From NCBI GenBank assembly GCA_022577435.1, contig JAKOON010000021.1, positions 3,574,501 through 3,638,500 on the forward strand: DNA of 64,000 nucleotides, read 5' to 3'. Shown in pieces: positions 1-10,760 of the stretch. The position numbers and the translations under genes were made by a program. How positions within the stretch are numbered: the stretch's first letter is position 1; every line of letters starts with the position of its first letter. The DNA is from Embiotoca jacksoni (taxonomy: Eukaryota > Chordata > Actinopteri > Embiotocidae). Below the pieces are notes generated by a model, which saw nothing but the letters and a program-made list of their open reading frames with translations, was not told the origin of the DNA and did not search any database.

Positions 1-2944
1 ATGTCATTTGGACCCCCCCAATGTCGATATCATGGTTACACCCTTGATTTTTTTTTTTGTCTCTTTGAGCCCCTTACGTATATGTTTGTAGTTGTTTCGA
101 GTTTTTTTTTTTTTAAGGTGTTGCACGTCACTTTCACTACAAACGCTTCGTGCCCTTTTGAGGTTGTTTTGTGACTTTTAAAGTACACTGGCCTTTAAAT
201 GACCCGACGTCCTACTAAAAACCTCACTTTGTAGTGATGAAGACAGATATGAAAATAGCTATTAAAATAATAATCTCAGTGAGGATTAATCTAAAATCTG
301 TTGGTTTAGCCACAAACATTTATTTAAACCCAAACTCTGTCCTCTCTGCAGGGACCAGTGCCAGCCTTTCTGTTGATTTAGAAAACACATGATGCAAAAT
401 GATGGGTGCTGCTCTTAAAGGGTTTACATTTTTCATTCAACATTCACAAAAAAGAACAAAAAAAGATCTGCTCTTTTCAGCTCATGTTAGTGATATCTGA
501 AGCAAACATTGTGTGGTCATGTCAAAACAATAAATCAATGACGTACATTGTATAACAAGCCATTTGAAGAAAGAGCTACTGGAAATATAAGATAAAAGGA
601 GTACCGAAGACACCACGATTTGCAATCCCTCATGGACACTGCAGACAAAGAGGAGCTGGCCGGGGAAAAAGTTTACAGTGATAATTCAGGTCTATATTCC
701 CTTCTCATGATGAGTAGTTTTTATTACAGAGACAAAATGAGCCCGTTGCTGCCACCTAGCATGGATTAGGATGAAGGGTTAGAGGATGCCATTGGCAGAG
801 GGATGCTGAAGTGTGGCGGTCATGCAGTGCAGTTACAGTGGGCCAAATAACAGCCTGAAGGTCCCATCACATTTTGATTAAGCTAGATTTCATTGGACAT
901 TATGGTACTCAAGTATAACCTAGTTCTTAAGATTTAGATAAGGTTTGCATGGGGTGCATACATTCCTGTTTTTAATATCTTCCCATGCTTTTTGGTGGAA
1001 ATGTTCCAAGGCGATTATACCTGTTGAGACCAGACAATTAACTTTGTTATCAACATAGTAAACCCACATTTTCTTTCGATAAATGCTGGACTTGCAATGA
1101 TTTAAAAAAAAAAAAACTCTTTAAGCCCTGCCTTCAAGCCACATCGAAAACATGTTTGATGAAGATAGTATTTGTTAAGCTCTCTTATGCCTCCCAGGTT
1201 GTAAATGTTGTAACTTTCTATTATCATTTTCTGTGCTACTTTAAGGTTTTTACTCTATGCTGTCATTCTGGGCAGAGCTAGAATAAGACTGCTAATGTAC
1301 ATATATAATTGGTGAAAATATATAATTAATGATTCATTTGTCTCTCGTTTTTGAAGGTATCGCACATGTGACACTTTATGGCAAATTATTCACTGTTAAT
1401 GTGTTGCACTATTCGTGTCTGCAAGGAAAATAACGAATTTAAAGTTTATATATTTGAGTGTAAATCATAAAATTACTGAATTCTATTTAACTAGGTCAGT
1501 TTCAGGGTCTTTGGCAGGCTGTTACAGCTCACTGGGTCACTTCAGTACAGTACAGTCATTGTCAATGTTTTTAGTGACACATCAAAATGTCTGCAGTGGA
1601 AAAGGATGAACAACAGGTCAGCACTCAACTGACCTTATTTAGGTTCGTCTGTCACAACAGAAAAAAAGATGTATACAAACAAATTGGCTTTAACAGAAAA
1701 CTGCCAGTTTAACACTTTGAAAAGGGTCAATTATTTATCACTGGCATCTAAAAGGTTATAACAACAAACAGTGAAATGTCTCCTCATTCAGATACATCTT
1801 GCTGTCAGTAAAAATAATAAGCACTAATAGAAACTGGAGTGGATGATGTGTTGTGTTGGCAGTAGCTGGATTTTTACCTGAAGATTATGGTGTAACCCTC
1901 TAATGCGAACTGAAGGTTTTATGTGTCTCTGAATTTGAAAATGAAGGAATATTTTGCACTTAACACTCATTTCAAAAACAAATAAATCCACAGCAGTCCA
2001 TCTAAGCATTAATTCAGCCTCGTGACGATTATTTCTCCAGCCTGGTTCTCTGCATATTAAGCAGGCAGTAACAGAGCAGTGTCACCACAGGTCAGTATTG
2101 CTCATTAAGCGGTTATTTCCTATATGCAGACTGACGGGATGATCATGATGCATCCAAACGCTGCCAAGCTGACTCACTGCCTTTCTGTTTATGTGACCCA
2201 GCTGGATAATCCCTGACCCACTTACTGCATCTGGATGTAACTGCCTGGTACACTGATCCCCTTTTCTGCGCCTGTACTGTATACCGACTGGTAAATTAGC
2301 TGAGTACAAAGAAAAATACCTTTAGCTGTCAAGACGTTGACACTGGCGAAGATGAATTTGCCGGAGTCAGATGTTGTCAGAAATTTTTGTTAATGTGGTT
2401 GATTTTTTTTTCCTCTGTGTGAGCTCAGGATTTTTTGTAGAAGTGGCACCTGACATAATTCCTAAAGTGAATTTAGCCATGTTTACTGTTTATATATGGT
2501 GTATTTTTTTTTATAGTCATTACAGCGCTCACTTCAATGAACTGTTTTCAAGGCCATTAAATTATTGATGATTTCCTTGCAACATATGTCATATTTAAGT
2601 AAGTAATGTTGCACTTATGATCGCTAGGATGTTAAAATTATAACTATCTGATGATTGTTTTCATCTAATTAATTGGTCTATAAAACATCAGAAAAAAGAA
2701 GTGGCCATCAAAATTTGCAGGAGCCAAAGGTAATGCCAGTTTAAAACCCAATGATACAGTGATGTATAATCAAGGAAAATCAGCAAATTGACACATTTAA
2801 GATGCAAAAACCAGAAAATATTTGGCATTTTTAGCCAATTTTTCAACTACTTTTTGTCCAGACTGAAATATCTTTGCAGCTTGATGCCCTTTATGAAAAA
2901 CTACATGTATTTCACATGCAAAAACTGGTGTGATCACATCTGAC

Positions 2945-3170
2945 CACATGACACGTGATTGTGTACATGTGAAACGTGTATTTTGCCCATGGGAAATGTG
3001 GTTTTAGAACATTTTCATGGTGTAATATGTGAAGCACATGTAGAGTCCTATGTAAAACCTTTCCCACATATTTTCCACACATTGTTATGTTTTACAACAT
3101 GTGGTAAACGTGTCATACATGTGATCACGTGTTTCATGTGGAAAACACGTGAAACTCGTGTGAAATGTAA
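2945..3170. repeat. Cluster of near-palindromic ACATGTG / CACGTG words
   Basis: Within about 225 bases there are three perfect CACGTG palindromes (2952-2957, 3126-3131, 3146-3151) and several ACATGTG, CATGTGG and AACGTGT variants, many spaced 10-25 bases apart and often followed by AAA or GAAA. The words occur in both orientations, so the stretch looks like a degenerate short-period repeat. It may be the interior of an old non-autonomous element, but no terminal inverted repeats or target duplication were identified. CACGTG is also the E-box recognised by bHLH factors; that reading is weaker. Confidence 0.4.
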
Positions 3171-3570
3171 AAACGAAACAAAAATAGATTCCTATGAATT
3201 GTATTTCTAACATTAATGTGTCTCCCTCAGGAGGAATTTCTTATAAGTTATCCCTCATTTTTTTCATGTAGCGCCATCATCAGGCCAAATTTCAGTTTGT
3301 ACAACATTTTAGTGCGTGACCTGCAAACTAATGACATGCCCACCAGAATCTACTGCACACAGTAGCTCGAGGCCCTGCTGTTCCTATAAGCACAGGCTCA
3401 CAGAGCTGATAGCAGGTTAAGTCTCATTCGTAATTCCTCAGTTATTAAACAGCTTCCCATTCATTATTTGTATTGACTAATCATTTAATCTACTCCAGTT
3501 AAAATAAACGGTATGAAAATGTTCACGTCAGAGCAGTAAACACAGAAATGTTTGCACTGACTAAAAAACA

Positions 3571-3576
3571 TTTATT
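3571..3576 (-). terminator. Candidate polyadenylation signal (AATAAA) for PRRT2
   Basis: The plus strand reads TTTATT, which is AATAAA on the minus strand, about 2.5 kb past the proposed PRRT2 stop codon. A long 3' UTR would suit a neuronal transcript, but nothing in the sequence ties this hexamer to PRRT2. Confidence 0.25.
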
Positions 3577-6054
3577 TTTCTTGTTATTTCAATATACATT
3601 AGATTTAAAAGAGGAACGCGGGCACTAATGGCTTCTTTAAGGTTCAAAAAGACTTCAGAGAAATAATGAGGGATATTTTGCTTTGATTTTGTTGAAGTCG
3701 TCTGAGGCTCAAGTTCTCATTACAGCCGATCACACAGTGCATTTCTTTGGCTCGGAGCCTTCTCTCCAGGATTTTTCTCTTCCTGCTGTCTTTGCTTCGC
3801 TGCCTGACAACAGCAGGCGCTCGCCATTCCTGCAGCTTACACATTATCACAGTTTTTTTTTTTTTTTGTACTCTCGTCTACAAAATAACAAAACACAATC
3901 TCTTCTCAATGGCTAAACTCTGCGGGTTTCTCTCACTTTTGACACTCATTCTCTCAGACAAACACACCATCTCTTTAATCTGCGCTCCTGCTGCTCTTTA
4001 TCTCGCCAAAACCACACTGAAAACAGGTTACATGCATCGTGTCTTTATTATGAATGTGCTGCAGAAGTATAATATTCCAAGTGCCAGCTTATCGTTGTAA
4101 TTTTCAACTTCTATCGTCATACATTAATAAAAATCCACAGCATGCCAATAACCACAAAGATTATAGAAGCCCAGTGGGAATACGATGACTGTCAGGAGGC
4201 TCGCCGACAGTTTCTGTGCCTACATTTGATCATGACTACTTAACGCTAACTCATATCAACTAGAGAATTATCACAATATTGAGGTTTATATCTGCAGAAT
4301 ACATCAACTGTTGATTACTATTAAATTGACATTATTATGTTATAACAAAGAGGGGGGGGGGGGGGGAAATAAGCCATATTAATCTTTCCAGAAAATTGTC
4401 TGAAGGTAAAAACTCGAGACTCTGAGGTTGTGGCATTTTTGTACATAATTTAAAATCCAGGAACAGAGCAGAGGCGGAGAGTTTTATCCGTTCTCGATGA
4501 AACACGGTTGTTTCGGATCACAGTGAGGAATCACAGGTAGATAAAGATTAGAGGTTAGTCGAGGATACACAGGAGATATCAGGACAATAATAATAACAAA
4601 CCAGGTTTTGAAAGTAGTTCTGCGCAGCTACTTAAATCTCTCACCCAGAAAACGAGGTTCAAAGCAGTGTTTTGCAAAGTAACAACAGAACGGGTGAACA
4701 GTATTAAGGGTTTTTCTAAGGACGATAACGCCACAAGCTTCCTGTGGGTGCAGACTGAGGCGGCAGCCACATGTTTCTCTGCACATCACAAGCTATTTAA
4801 TTTGTTAACCAAATGGCGATGCCCATACAACACTACCACCACCTGTCAACTGCGGCACAGCACTTCAAGAGCATCACATTACGAAATCTTCTGCTGTTTC
4901 AAAATGATCTTTTACAAACATTATCAAAAGATAGATAGATTAGAGATGATGCACCATCACTAGCTTCACTGTACAATGAGTGTGTTGCTACAGTGGGCTT
5001 TTTTTTTCTTTTTTTTTTTTGTCAACATGTACCCTTTCCCGGCTCACAGTGGTCAGTGGTTTTGAGCGGACATACAGTAAAGCTGCAGGAGAGTAAAAAG
5101 ACGTTTGATGTTTCTCTCTGTAGCAATTGTGTGATCAGAGTTGGGTCTTTACAAAGCAGGAAACTTTCCCCTCTGAATTCTTCTATTTGGCACATATTTT
5201 TTCCTCGCAGTGATGACTGTGCCTTCTGTGCAAGACTTTCCATAATCCTTTCCATTTTAGCACCCATAGCTAGTCCTTGGTAAGCCTCTCTTTCATCCTC
5301 TTTTGCCACCCGTATACACTCCCTCTCAAAACACAAGATGTAGGGCGTCGTGGAGTCAGAAGAGTCACAGAGGACAGTCTGAGACAAGAGGACACACTGT
5401 GATGTGGAGCGGGTCTTTCTCTGTGAGGGAAAGGGGGGAATTTCTGCCGTGTGATTTCAACGCAACGCAGATCCCAGAGCCTCTCCTCCGTGTTTCTGAG
5501 GGGATTTAACGGCGAGCTGAAACTCTGATGCGTCCTGTTGTCGGTGCAGTGAAGGATGGGCTTGGCGGACATTTTGCTGGGACTCGCCATGTGGCGCTGA
5601 AGCTGGGAGTCAATCCGTTCCGTTTCATGTTTCCTGTAACCTGTAACTCTGTGGTCTCCACTGTTTTCTAGTCCACCAGTTCTGCGGGTAGTGATCGGGC
5701 TCTCAAAGTGTCTTTCTTAAGAATCGTTCCGAATGTGTTGGCCAGAATACGAAGGGACTGATTAGTCTGTCTGTCTTCTCCATCTAACACCAGACGGACA
5801 ATGCTCCCCTCCCCCTCCCCCTCCGCCTCCTCCTCTCCCTCCTCCCTCCCCAGACTCAGAGCAGCAGCATTTGCATATTTTATTTTCTTCCATTAGCAAA
5901 AGGGATTTATATAGATTAAACAAATATAAGTAAGCACTGTGTATCGGGTGCATTTTTGTCACGCATCCAGGTAATGACTAGGCGGTAAAGATGGTGGTGC
6001 AGGTGCGGGGCCAGATGGTCAGTTGCCTTATCCAGTTTCATCCTGGGATGAAAC

Positions 6055-6071
6055 TCAGGTTTTCACATTTA
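6055..6071 (-). CDS. prrt2: Candidate last coding exon of PRRT2 (five residues then stop)
   Basis: The third PRRT2 exon ends at 7070 in phase 1 with a GTGAGT donor, so a short last exon is expected, as in mammals where the last residues lie on a separate exon. The best acceptor downstream on the minus strand is a long pyrimidine tract ending in CAG at 6072. Splicing there completes an Ile codon and adds Asn-Val-Lys-Thr before TGA. The human protein ends in a similarly tiny tail containing Val-Tyr-Lys. The acceptor is strong, but five codons carry too little information to be sure; other AG sites cannot be excluded. Confidence 0.45.
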
Positions 6072-8027
6072 CTGAAAAAAAAGAAAAAAGAAAAGGAAGC
6101 ATATTAGTTAGAGCTATATATCATGCAACTTAATATGGCTGTATAAACTTTCACAGACCACAGAGGACAGTTATGTAATGAGAGAAACACAGTTTGCTGA
6201 GTCCCAGAGCTCTTAAGCTCAACTTATCTCTGCAATTGCTCTTTCAGTCGTTGAGCAAATTAGGACATCTCCTGGCTTAATGAGACCCAACAGGCTGCAA
6301 CTGTGTGCATTCACAAAGTAAGTACAGATAAGTATCTGCTTGAGCTGCAAAGGCAAAGAATCATTTAGCTGACTGACCCTTCATGTGTGTATTTGAACAA
6401 GACGAATACTCGTCACTGAAATCATCCCTGATCTGTTATCAGAATCCCTTTATTTGCGAGGTACAATAAATGCACTTTTATTGAACTTGTGAGCCCGTGA
6501 ACAGCTCACACACTGACAAACATCATATAAATGCGGTACAGGAACAGCAAAACTTAACATTTAGTACAAGCAAACGGGGCAAAACAGACAGCGGACTTCC
6601 CGCGTCACTCTACAGACACGCACAGACCGAGGCATTCAGTCAGTTACAGCTGGAGGCCACCCGAGCAAATATGGAGGAACACGTCAGAAAATGTAGATTT
6701 GAGTGTGATGAAAAAGCACTTAATATGTTCTGATCTTTGTGCAGCGCCAGCATAGTTTCTGAGGGCTAAAGTGCCGCAGTGTGTGCAGGAATTGTGACTG
6801 GTGCAACACTGTGTGAACATGGATGGTCATAATATTAGTGATAACGGTCAGATTGGGCTATCAGAGCTAAATATTATATAATGATGGAATTAGCAGGGAC
6901 AATGGCAAGTTTTGAGCCAGGGCTACTGCTAAAAATCCATAGTTCAATATTCACAAAGGAAAAGCAAAGAGTTCAGAGGGAAGAATCAGCTGTGTGCAGC
7001 TACACAGAAGGTAAAAAAAATAAAATAAAATAAATAGGTGAGGTTAAAGGTCAGATTTGGGACACTCACTGGCCAGGTTGACAATGCAGGCGATGATAAT
7101 GACCGTCCCTCCTACTAGCGACACCACTGAGAGCATCTTGGCCACCCGTCCCAGACGCACGGCGCCATCCAGGTTTCCCTGCTCGAGACTGTTCTTGGAC
7201 TGAAGCAGAAGATTGAACCATCTGTTAGCGTTGGCTTGTTCCACACGCATATTTAACACGAGAAATGAAACCTTGAAAAAAAAAGTCCTGCCCTTACCAT
7301 GATGGAGTAGACGAATCCAACGATGTTGATGGGCCAGACGGGACAGAAGCAGGCCAGCACGGACAGGAGGAGGTAGTCTTTGACTTTGGTCCGGTCCAAG
7401 GGTGGGTTAGTGGCGATGCTGGAGTGGCGAGAAAGCGACGGTCTGGGTGAGAAGGCGGTGTAACCGATGGAGCTCGCCCTGCTCCCCTTCCTGGTTTTGC
7501 CGTGATGTGGGTAAGAGATGGAGTGCTGTCTTCTTGGAGGAGAGGAGATGACTGGAGAGGCGCTCTCTGCAGACACCGAGTGGATCCCGTTACCTACACA
7601 TAAAGGATGAAAAGCACGGGCAAAAAGTTTGAAACGGTAGAGGATGAGGAGGGAAATGTGCGTGTACTCTCCCAAGAGCTTGTCCACGTGCTGGAATTTG
7701 ACTTTCCCGCAGCGAGCTGACTAAGCAGCTGCGTGACCGAGCCCCCACCCACCCGCAGCCTGCGTACGAGGTCAAACTCAGTCACTTACTGTTCTTCAGT
7801 TTCTCGTTGATGACTATGACGAGCTCTCCTTTGGATTTGCTGCGGGGAGGTCTTGCGATGTCTGGGCTGCTGCTGCTGCTGCTGCCGTGGATGAATTCTT
7901 CACCTCTGACTGGCGGGCATGGCAAAGAGACGGGGGCTTGGCTCGCTAGAGAGGCTTCCTGGTCCAGCAGCGACGGTTGTTCCTCCCCTGGCCAAATGGC
8001 GGGAGACGGCATCATGTTCACAGCCAT
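6055..8027 (-). CDS. prrt2: Proline-rich transmembrane protein 2 (PRRT2), four-exon model
   Basis: PRRT2 is a presynaptic plasma-membrane protein of the dispanin group that binds the SNARE machinery and tunes Ca2+-triggered release; human loss-of-function causes paroxysmal dyskinesia and infantile seizures (family knowledge). Proposed coding exons on the minus strand: 8027-7790, 7593-7298, 7199-7070 and, less surely, 6071-6055, giving about 226 aa. Junctions are GT-AG with matching phases (1, 0, 1). The ATG at 8027 has A at -3 and G at +4; the frame opens further upstream, but an acceptor-like site (AACTGCAG) about 50 bases before it suggests a non-coding first exon. The N-terminal half is hydrophilic and Ser/Pro-rich. 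The C-terminus shows the diagnostic membrane pair: CFCPVWPINIVGF (about residues 150-170), the loop with SLEQGNLDGAVRLGRVAK, then MLSVVSLVGGTVIIIACIV. The fish N-terminus is much shorter than the human one. If the 7070 donor is not used, the frame ends six codons later. Confidence 0.88.
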
Positions 8028-9938
8028 GCTGACGGCAAGATGAAGCCCGCCTGCGGTCCAGTCCCGTGCGTGCTTGCCTGCAGTTACACCTGGGGGCCAG
8101 AGAGTGGTTTTAACCATTTATAAACAGATGCTGCTCTCATCGGCGGAGGGACTGTGAGAACATTACTGGAGGGGGAAGGAGGTAAAAAAATCGGGAAAGA
8201 GTTTCTCATTTTTACTCTAAACTTGTTGGGTGATCTGGGGCTCTTCATCTCAATCCAGATTTAGTTTTATTCTTAACAAAAAAAAACATTAAAAGTATAG
8301 CTGCAACATTTAGTCGATTACGTGGTAAATAAATTGTCAACCATTTTTATAATTTATTAATCATTTTGAGTCATTTTTAGGGGAAAGAAAAAGCTTGAAT
8401 TCTCAGATTCCAGCTTGTTAAACGTGAATTATTATTATTATTATTTTTTTTTTTTAGTCCTCCATGAAAATAAACTGAACATGTTTTGGTTGTGGATTTT
8501 TGGTTGGAAAAAAAACAAGACATTTTATGCTGAACCCTCAGATTTGAGAAAGACTCGATAATATTCCTAATCCATAGATTATGATAAAGAAAATAATTGT
8601 TAGCTGCAGTCCTTATAATAAATCAACTAATTTAATGAAAAAAGATTTTGTCTACCACAAGTCAGAAATGTGGGCTTTGCCATTTGAAGACAACAATCAC
8701 GTCTCTGGGATCGAAGGTATATTTTTCATCAATAAAATAGGCAAGGAGCGAATTAAATCAATGTCAGTTTTGAGAAACAACAGAAATGTATCTTTATTAT
8801 TTGTGCTTAATCTTTAATATCTATTGCGATATATTTTTCACCAGCCTACATTTTGACTTTATTCTGCGTCGTAACACCAGAGCTACACTAAAGGACACGT
8901 GATGTACAAAGTGTTAATCACAGCTCCTGATTCAAAAAATAAAGACTGGCTTGAGTATTTGTTTTTATGTTTTCTATAACAATGGCAGTAAATCCACTAC
9001 GATTGTTCATACGTTACAGAAGTCCGTTTACAGGTCTTGGAGAGTACCACCGCTTCCCAGTGCTGTACGACTGGCGATACATTTCTTAAGTGCCCGGTAA
9101 ATAAAACATGAATACTAATTATATATATATTTTTTTCCCCCTAGAAATAATTGTCATACAGTCCCTAAATACATTCTTTCAGCGGATTAAGAGTTTGCTT
9201 GTTGACTCGATCACTCCATAAACCTCTTTATAATCCAGTTTGACATCAGATGGCAAATATTCTAATATTCACTGATGAATTATAAACAGAAATGCACTTC
9301 TAATCTACTGCAGATGCCGCAAATGGGCTCGAATTCCCCATTAGAATAAGTAGGCTGGCTTTCTCGGGTGTAAGAAAGAAAGCAGGTCACAATGACACGG
9401 GGAGTACAAAGGCATGGCAGATGGAGGCAGGTCGCTTTGAAACGAGAGGAGCAGCCATGGTCTCCGTGCAGGTGTGTACATAGCTTTATTCCATCGTGTG
9501 TACACAGGCGCTTACCTGGCATATGCTGGCCGGTGGTTGGGCGCATAACAAAAGCACAACAACAACAACAAAAGACAGGGCTGTGAAAAGAAAGAAACAA
9601 AAGGAAAAAAAAAAAAAAAGGATAGACGATGCCAGCACTGAGGCTGCTCGTCAATTAGCCTGCTGATGATGGTGATTGGAAATCAGTGGATGTGGGCAGC
9701 TAAACTGCATCGATAGCAGAAGAAGAAGAAAAAAAAACATGCAGCTCGCATTGGATTTGTTGAAAGCAAACATGAACCCTGGTACAAATACATTAATGGA
9801 AAATTGTGGATTTCTCAGCGTTACACAGGAAAACAGGATGTAAGAAGTCAAACTGACCTTTTTTCTTCCAGCGCTTGCTTCACATCACAGCCGGATCGTC
9901 CCTGGCTTTAGCATCGTTATTCTCAGGTGGAGGGGAGG

Positions 9939-9941
<3 letters not shown>

Positions 9942-9981
<40 letters not shown>
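9942..9981. repeat. (AT)n dinucleotide microsatellite, about 40 bp
   Basis: An uninterrupted TA/AT run of about 20 units lies between the PRRT2 and KIF22 genes. Such tracts are length-polymorphic and can form cruciforms. Short open frames through it are artefacts. Confidence 0.95.
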
Positions 9982-9985
<4 letters not shown>

Positions 9986-10103
9986 CACGAACAAACATTT
10001 CCTCTACAACCCCGTGCGTTTCCAAACGCGTCCTGTTTAAAAAGAGTCTCCGGTCCGAGCGTATCGTTCAGGGGTCTGAGGAGGCGGCGGGGCTGGTGTG
10101 CTG

Positions 10104-10136
10104 GGACGGACGGACGGACGGACGGATGGATGGATG
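10104..10136. repeat. GGAC/GGAT tetranucleotide repeat
   Basis: About five GGAC units are followed by three GGAT units and are flanked by other purine-rich simple sequence. This is a short microsatellite with an internal unit switch. Confidence 0.85.
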
Positions 10137-10582
10137 GGAGTCTCCTGTACGGCAGGGTGGATCAGGGAGGAGGGGTGTGTGTGTGTGTGAAATGAAAAGT
10201 GAAATCAAGCAGACTACGTGCTGTGAGAAGAGGAGGAGGAGGGAGACAGTGCGAGAGAGAGAGAGAGAGGAGGGAGGGGATTATAGCATTCCTCCTCTCC
10301 TCACCCAGAAACATCTCACAACATTCAATATTCATCCACTGATGCAGCATCCAGACAGCGCGGTAAACATCGTCCTCGTGCTTCTGCCCCGCAGGGAGGA
10401 ACACCGGCTCACAAATGAGCCCAGTTGGCTTTTCAAAACCAGAAGCTGGTGCGAACCACTGCCGCACACCTTGATTCGGTGACCCGCCCGCGGACAACCT
10501 TGGATCAGCATGTGAAGGTGACCATTAAGAGTGATTCCCCATCATGAAATAAACCACTCCACACCACCTTCAATACGAGACG

Positions 10583-10588
10583 TTTATT
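10583..10588 (-). terminator. Polyadenylation signal (AATAAA) of KIF22
   Basis: TTTATT on the plus strand is AATAAA on the minus strand, about 170 bases past the KIF22 stop codon at 10761. It is the first canonical hexamer after the stop, so it probably ends the KIF22 transcript. The intervening 3' UTR carries the complement of an A27 run (10679-10705). Confidence 0.65.
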
Positions 10589-10760
10589 AAAAACAGTGCG
10601 CCACCAGCCGGAACACCGCAGTAACTACAAAAACATCATAAAACCAAGCATCAAAATAAAAGAGACAAAGGCTTAGGGAAAAAAAAAAAAAAAAAAAAAA
10701 AAAAAGTATGTACATTAGAGGTGAATTCGAATTTTAAAAATAAAAAGACAAAAACAGAAA

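Larger units (their letters stand above)
1..6054. other. Non-coding stretch, probably PRRT2 3' UTR plus intergenic DNA
   Basis: I see no convincing coding exon here: the open frames are short, lack splice structure and resemble no family I recognise. The right part, read on the minus strand, probably contains the PRRT2 3' UTR. A minus-strand AATAAA lies at 3571-3576 and could end such a transcript, but this is inference. The stretch also holds a G homopolymer near 4352-4366, several poly-T runs (for example 4999-5021) and a dense cluster of CACGTG/ACATGTG words at about 2945-3170, listed separately. The base composition is AT-rich and unremarkable otherwise. Confidence 0.5.
8028..10760. other. 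Intergenic region: PRRT2 upstream side and KIF22 3' UTR
   Basis: No coding exon is visible. The left part should hold the PRRT2 5' UTR and promoter. A possible non-coding first exon ends near 9860 on the minus strand at an AG/GTCAGT donor, though this is only a motif match. The stretch contains an (AT)n tract (9942-9981), a GGAC/GGAT tetranucleotide repeat (about 10104-10136), short GT and GA runs (10176-10190, 10253-10270) and, at 10583-10760, the KIF22 3' UTR with an A27 tract. The dense simple repeats at 9.9-10.3 kb fit a promoter-proximal region but do not prove one. Confidence 0.4.

Noticed and set aside
5022..5590. Open frames of 106-121 codons on the minus strand downstream of PRRT2
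   Set aside because: No recognisable domain, no exon structure and overlapping frames of similar length; more likely 3' UTR or intergenic sequence.
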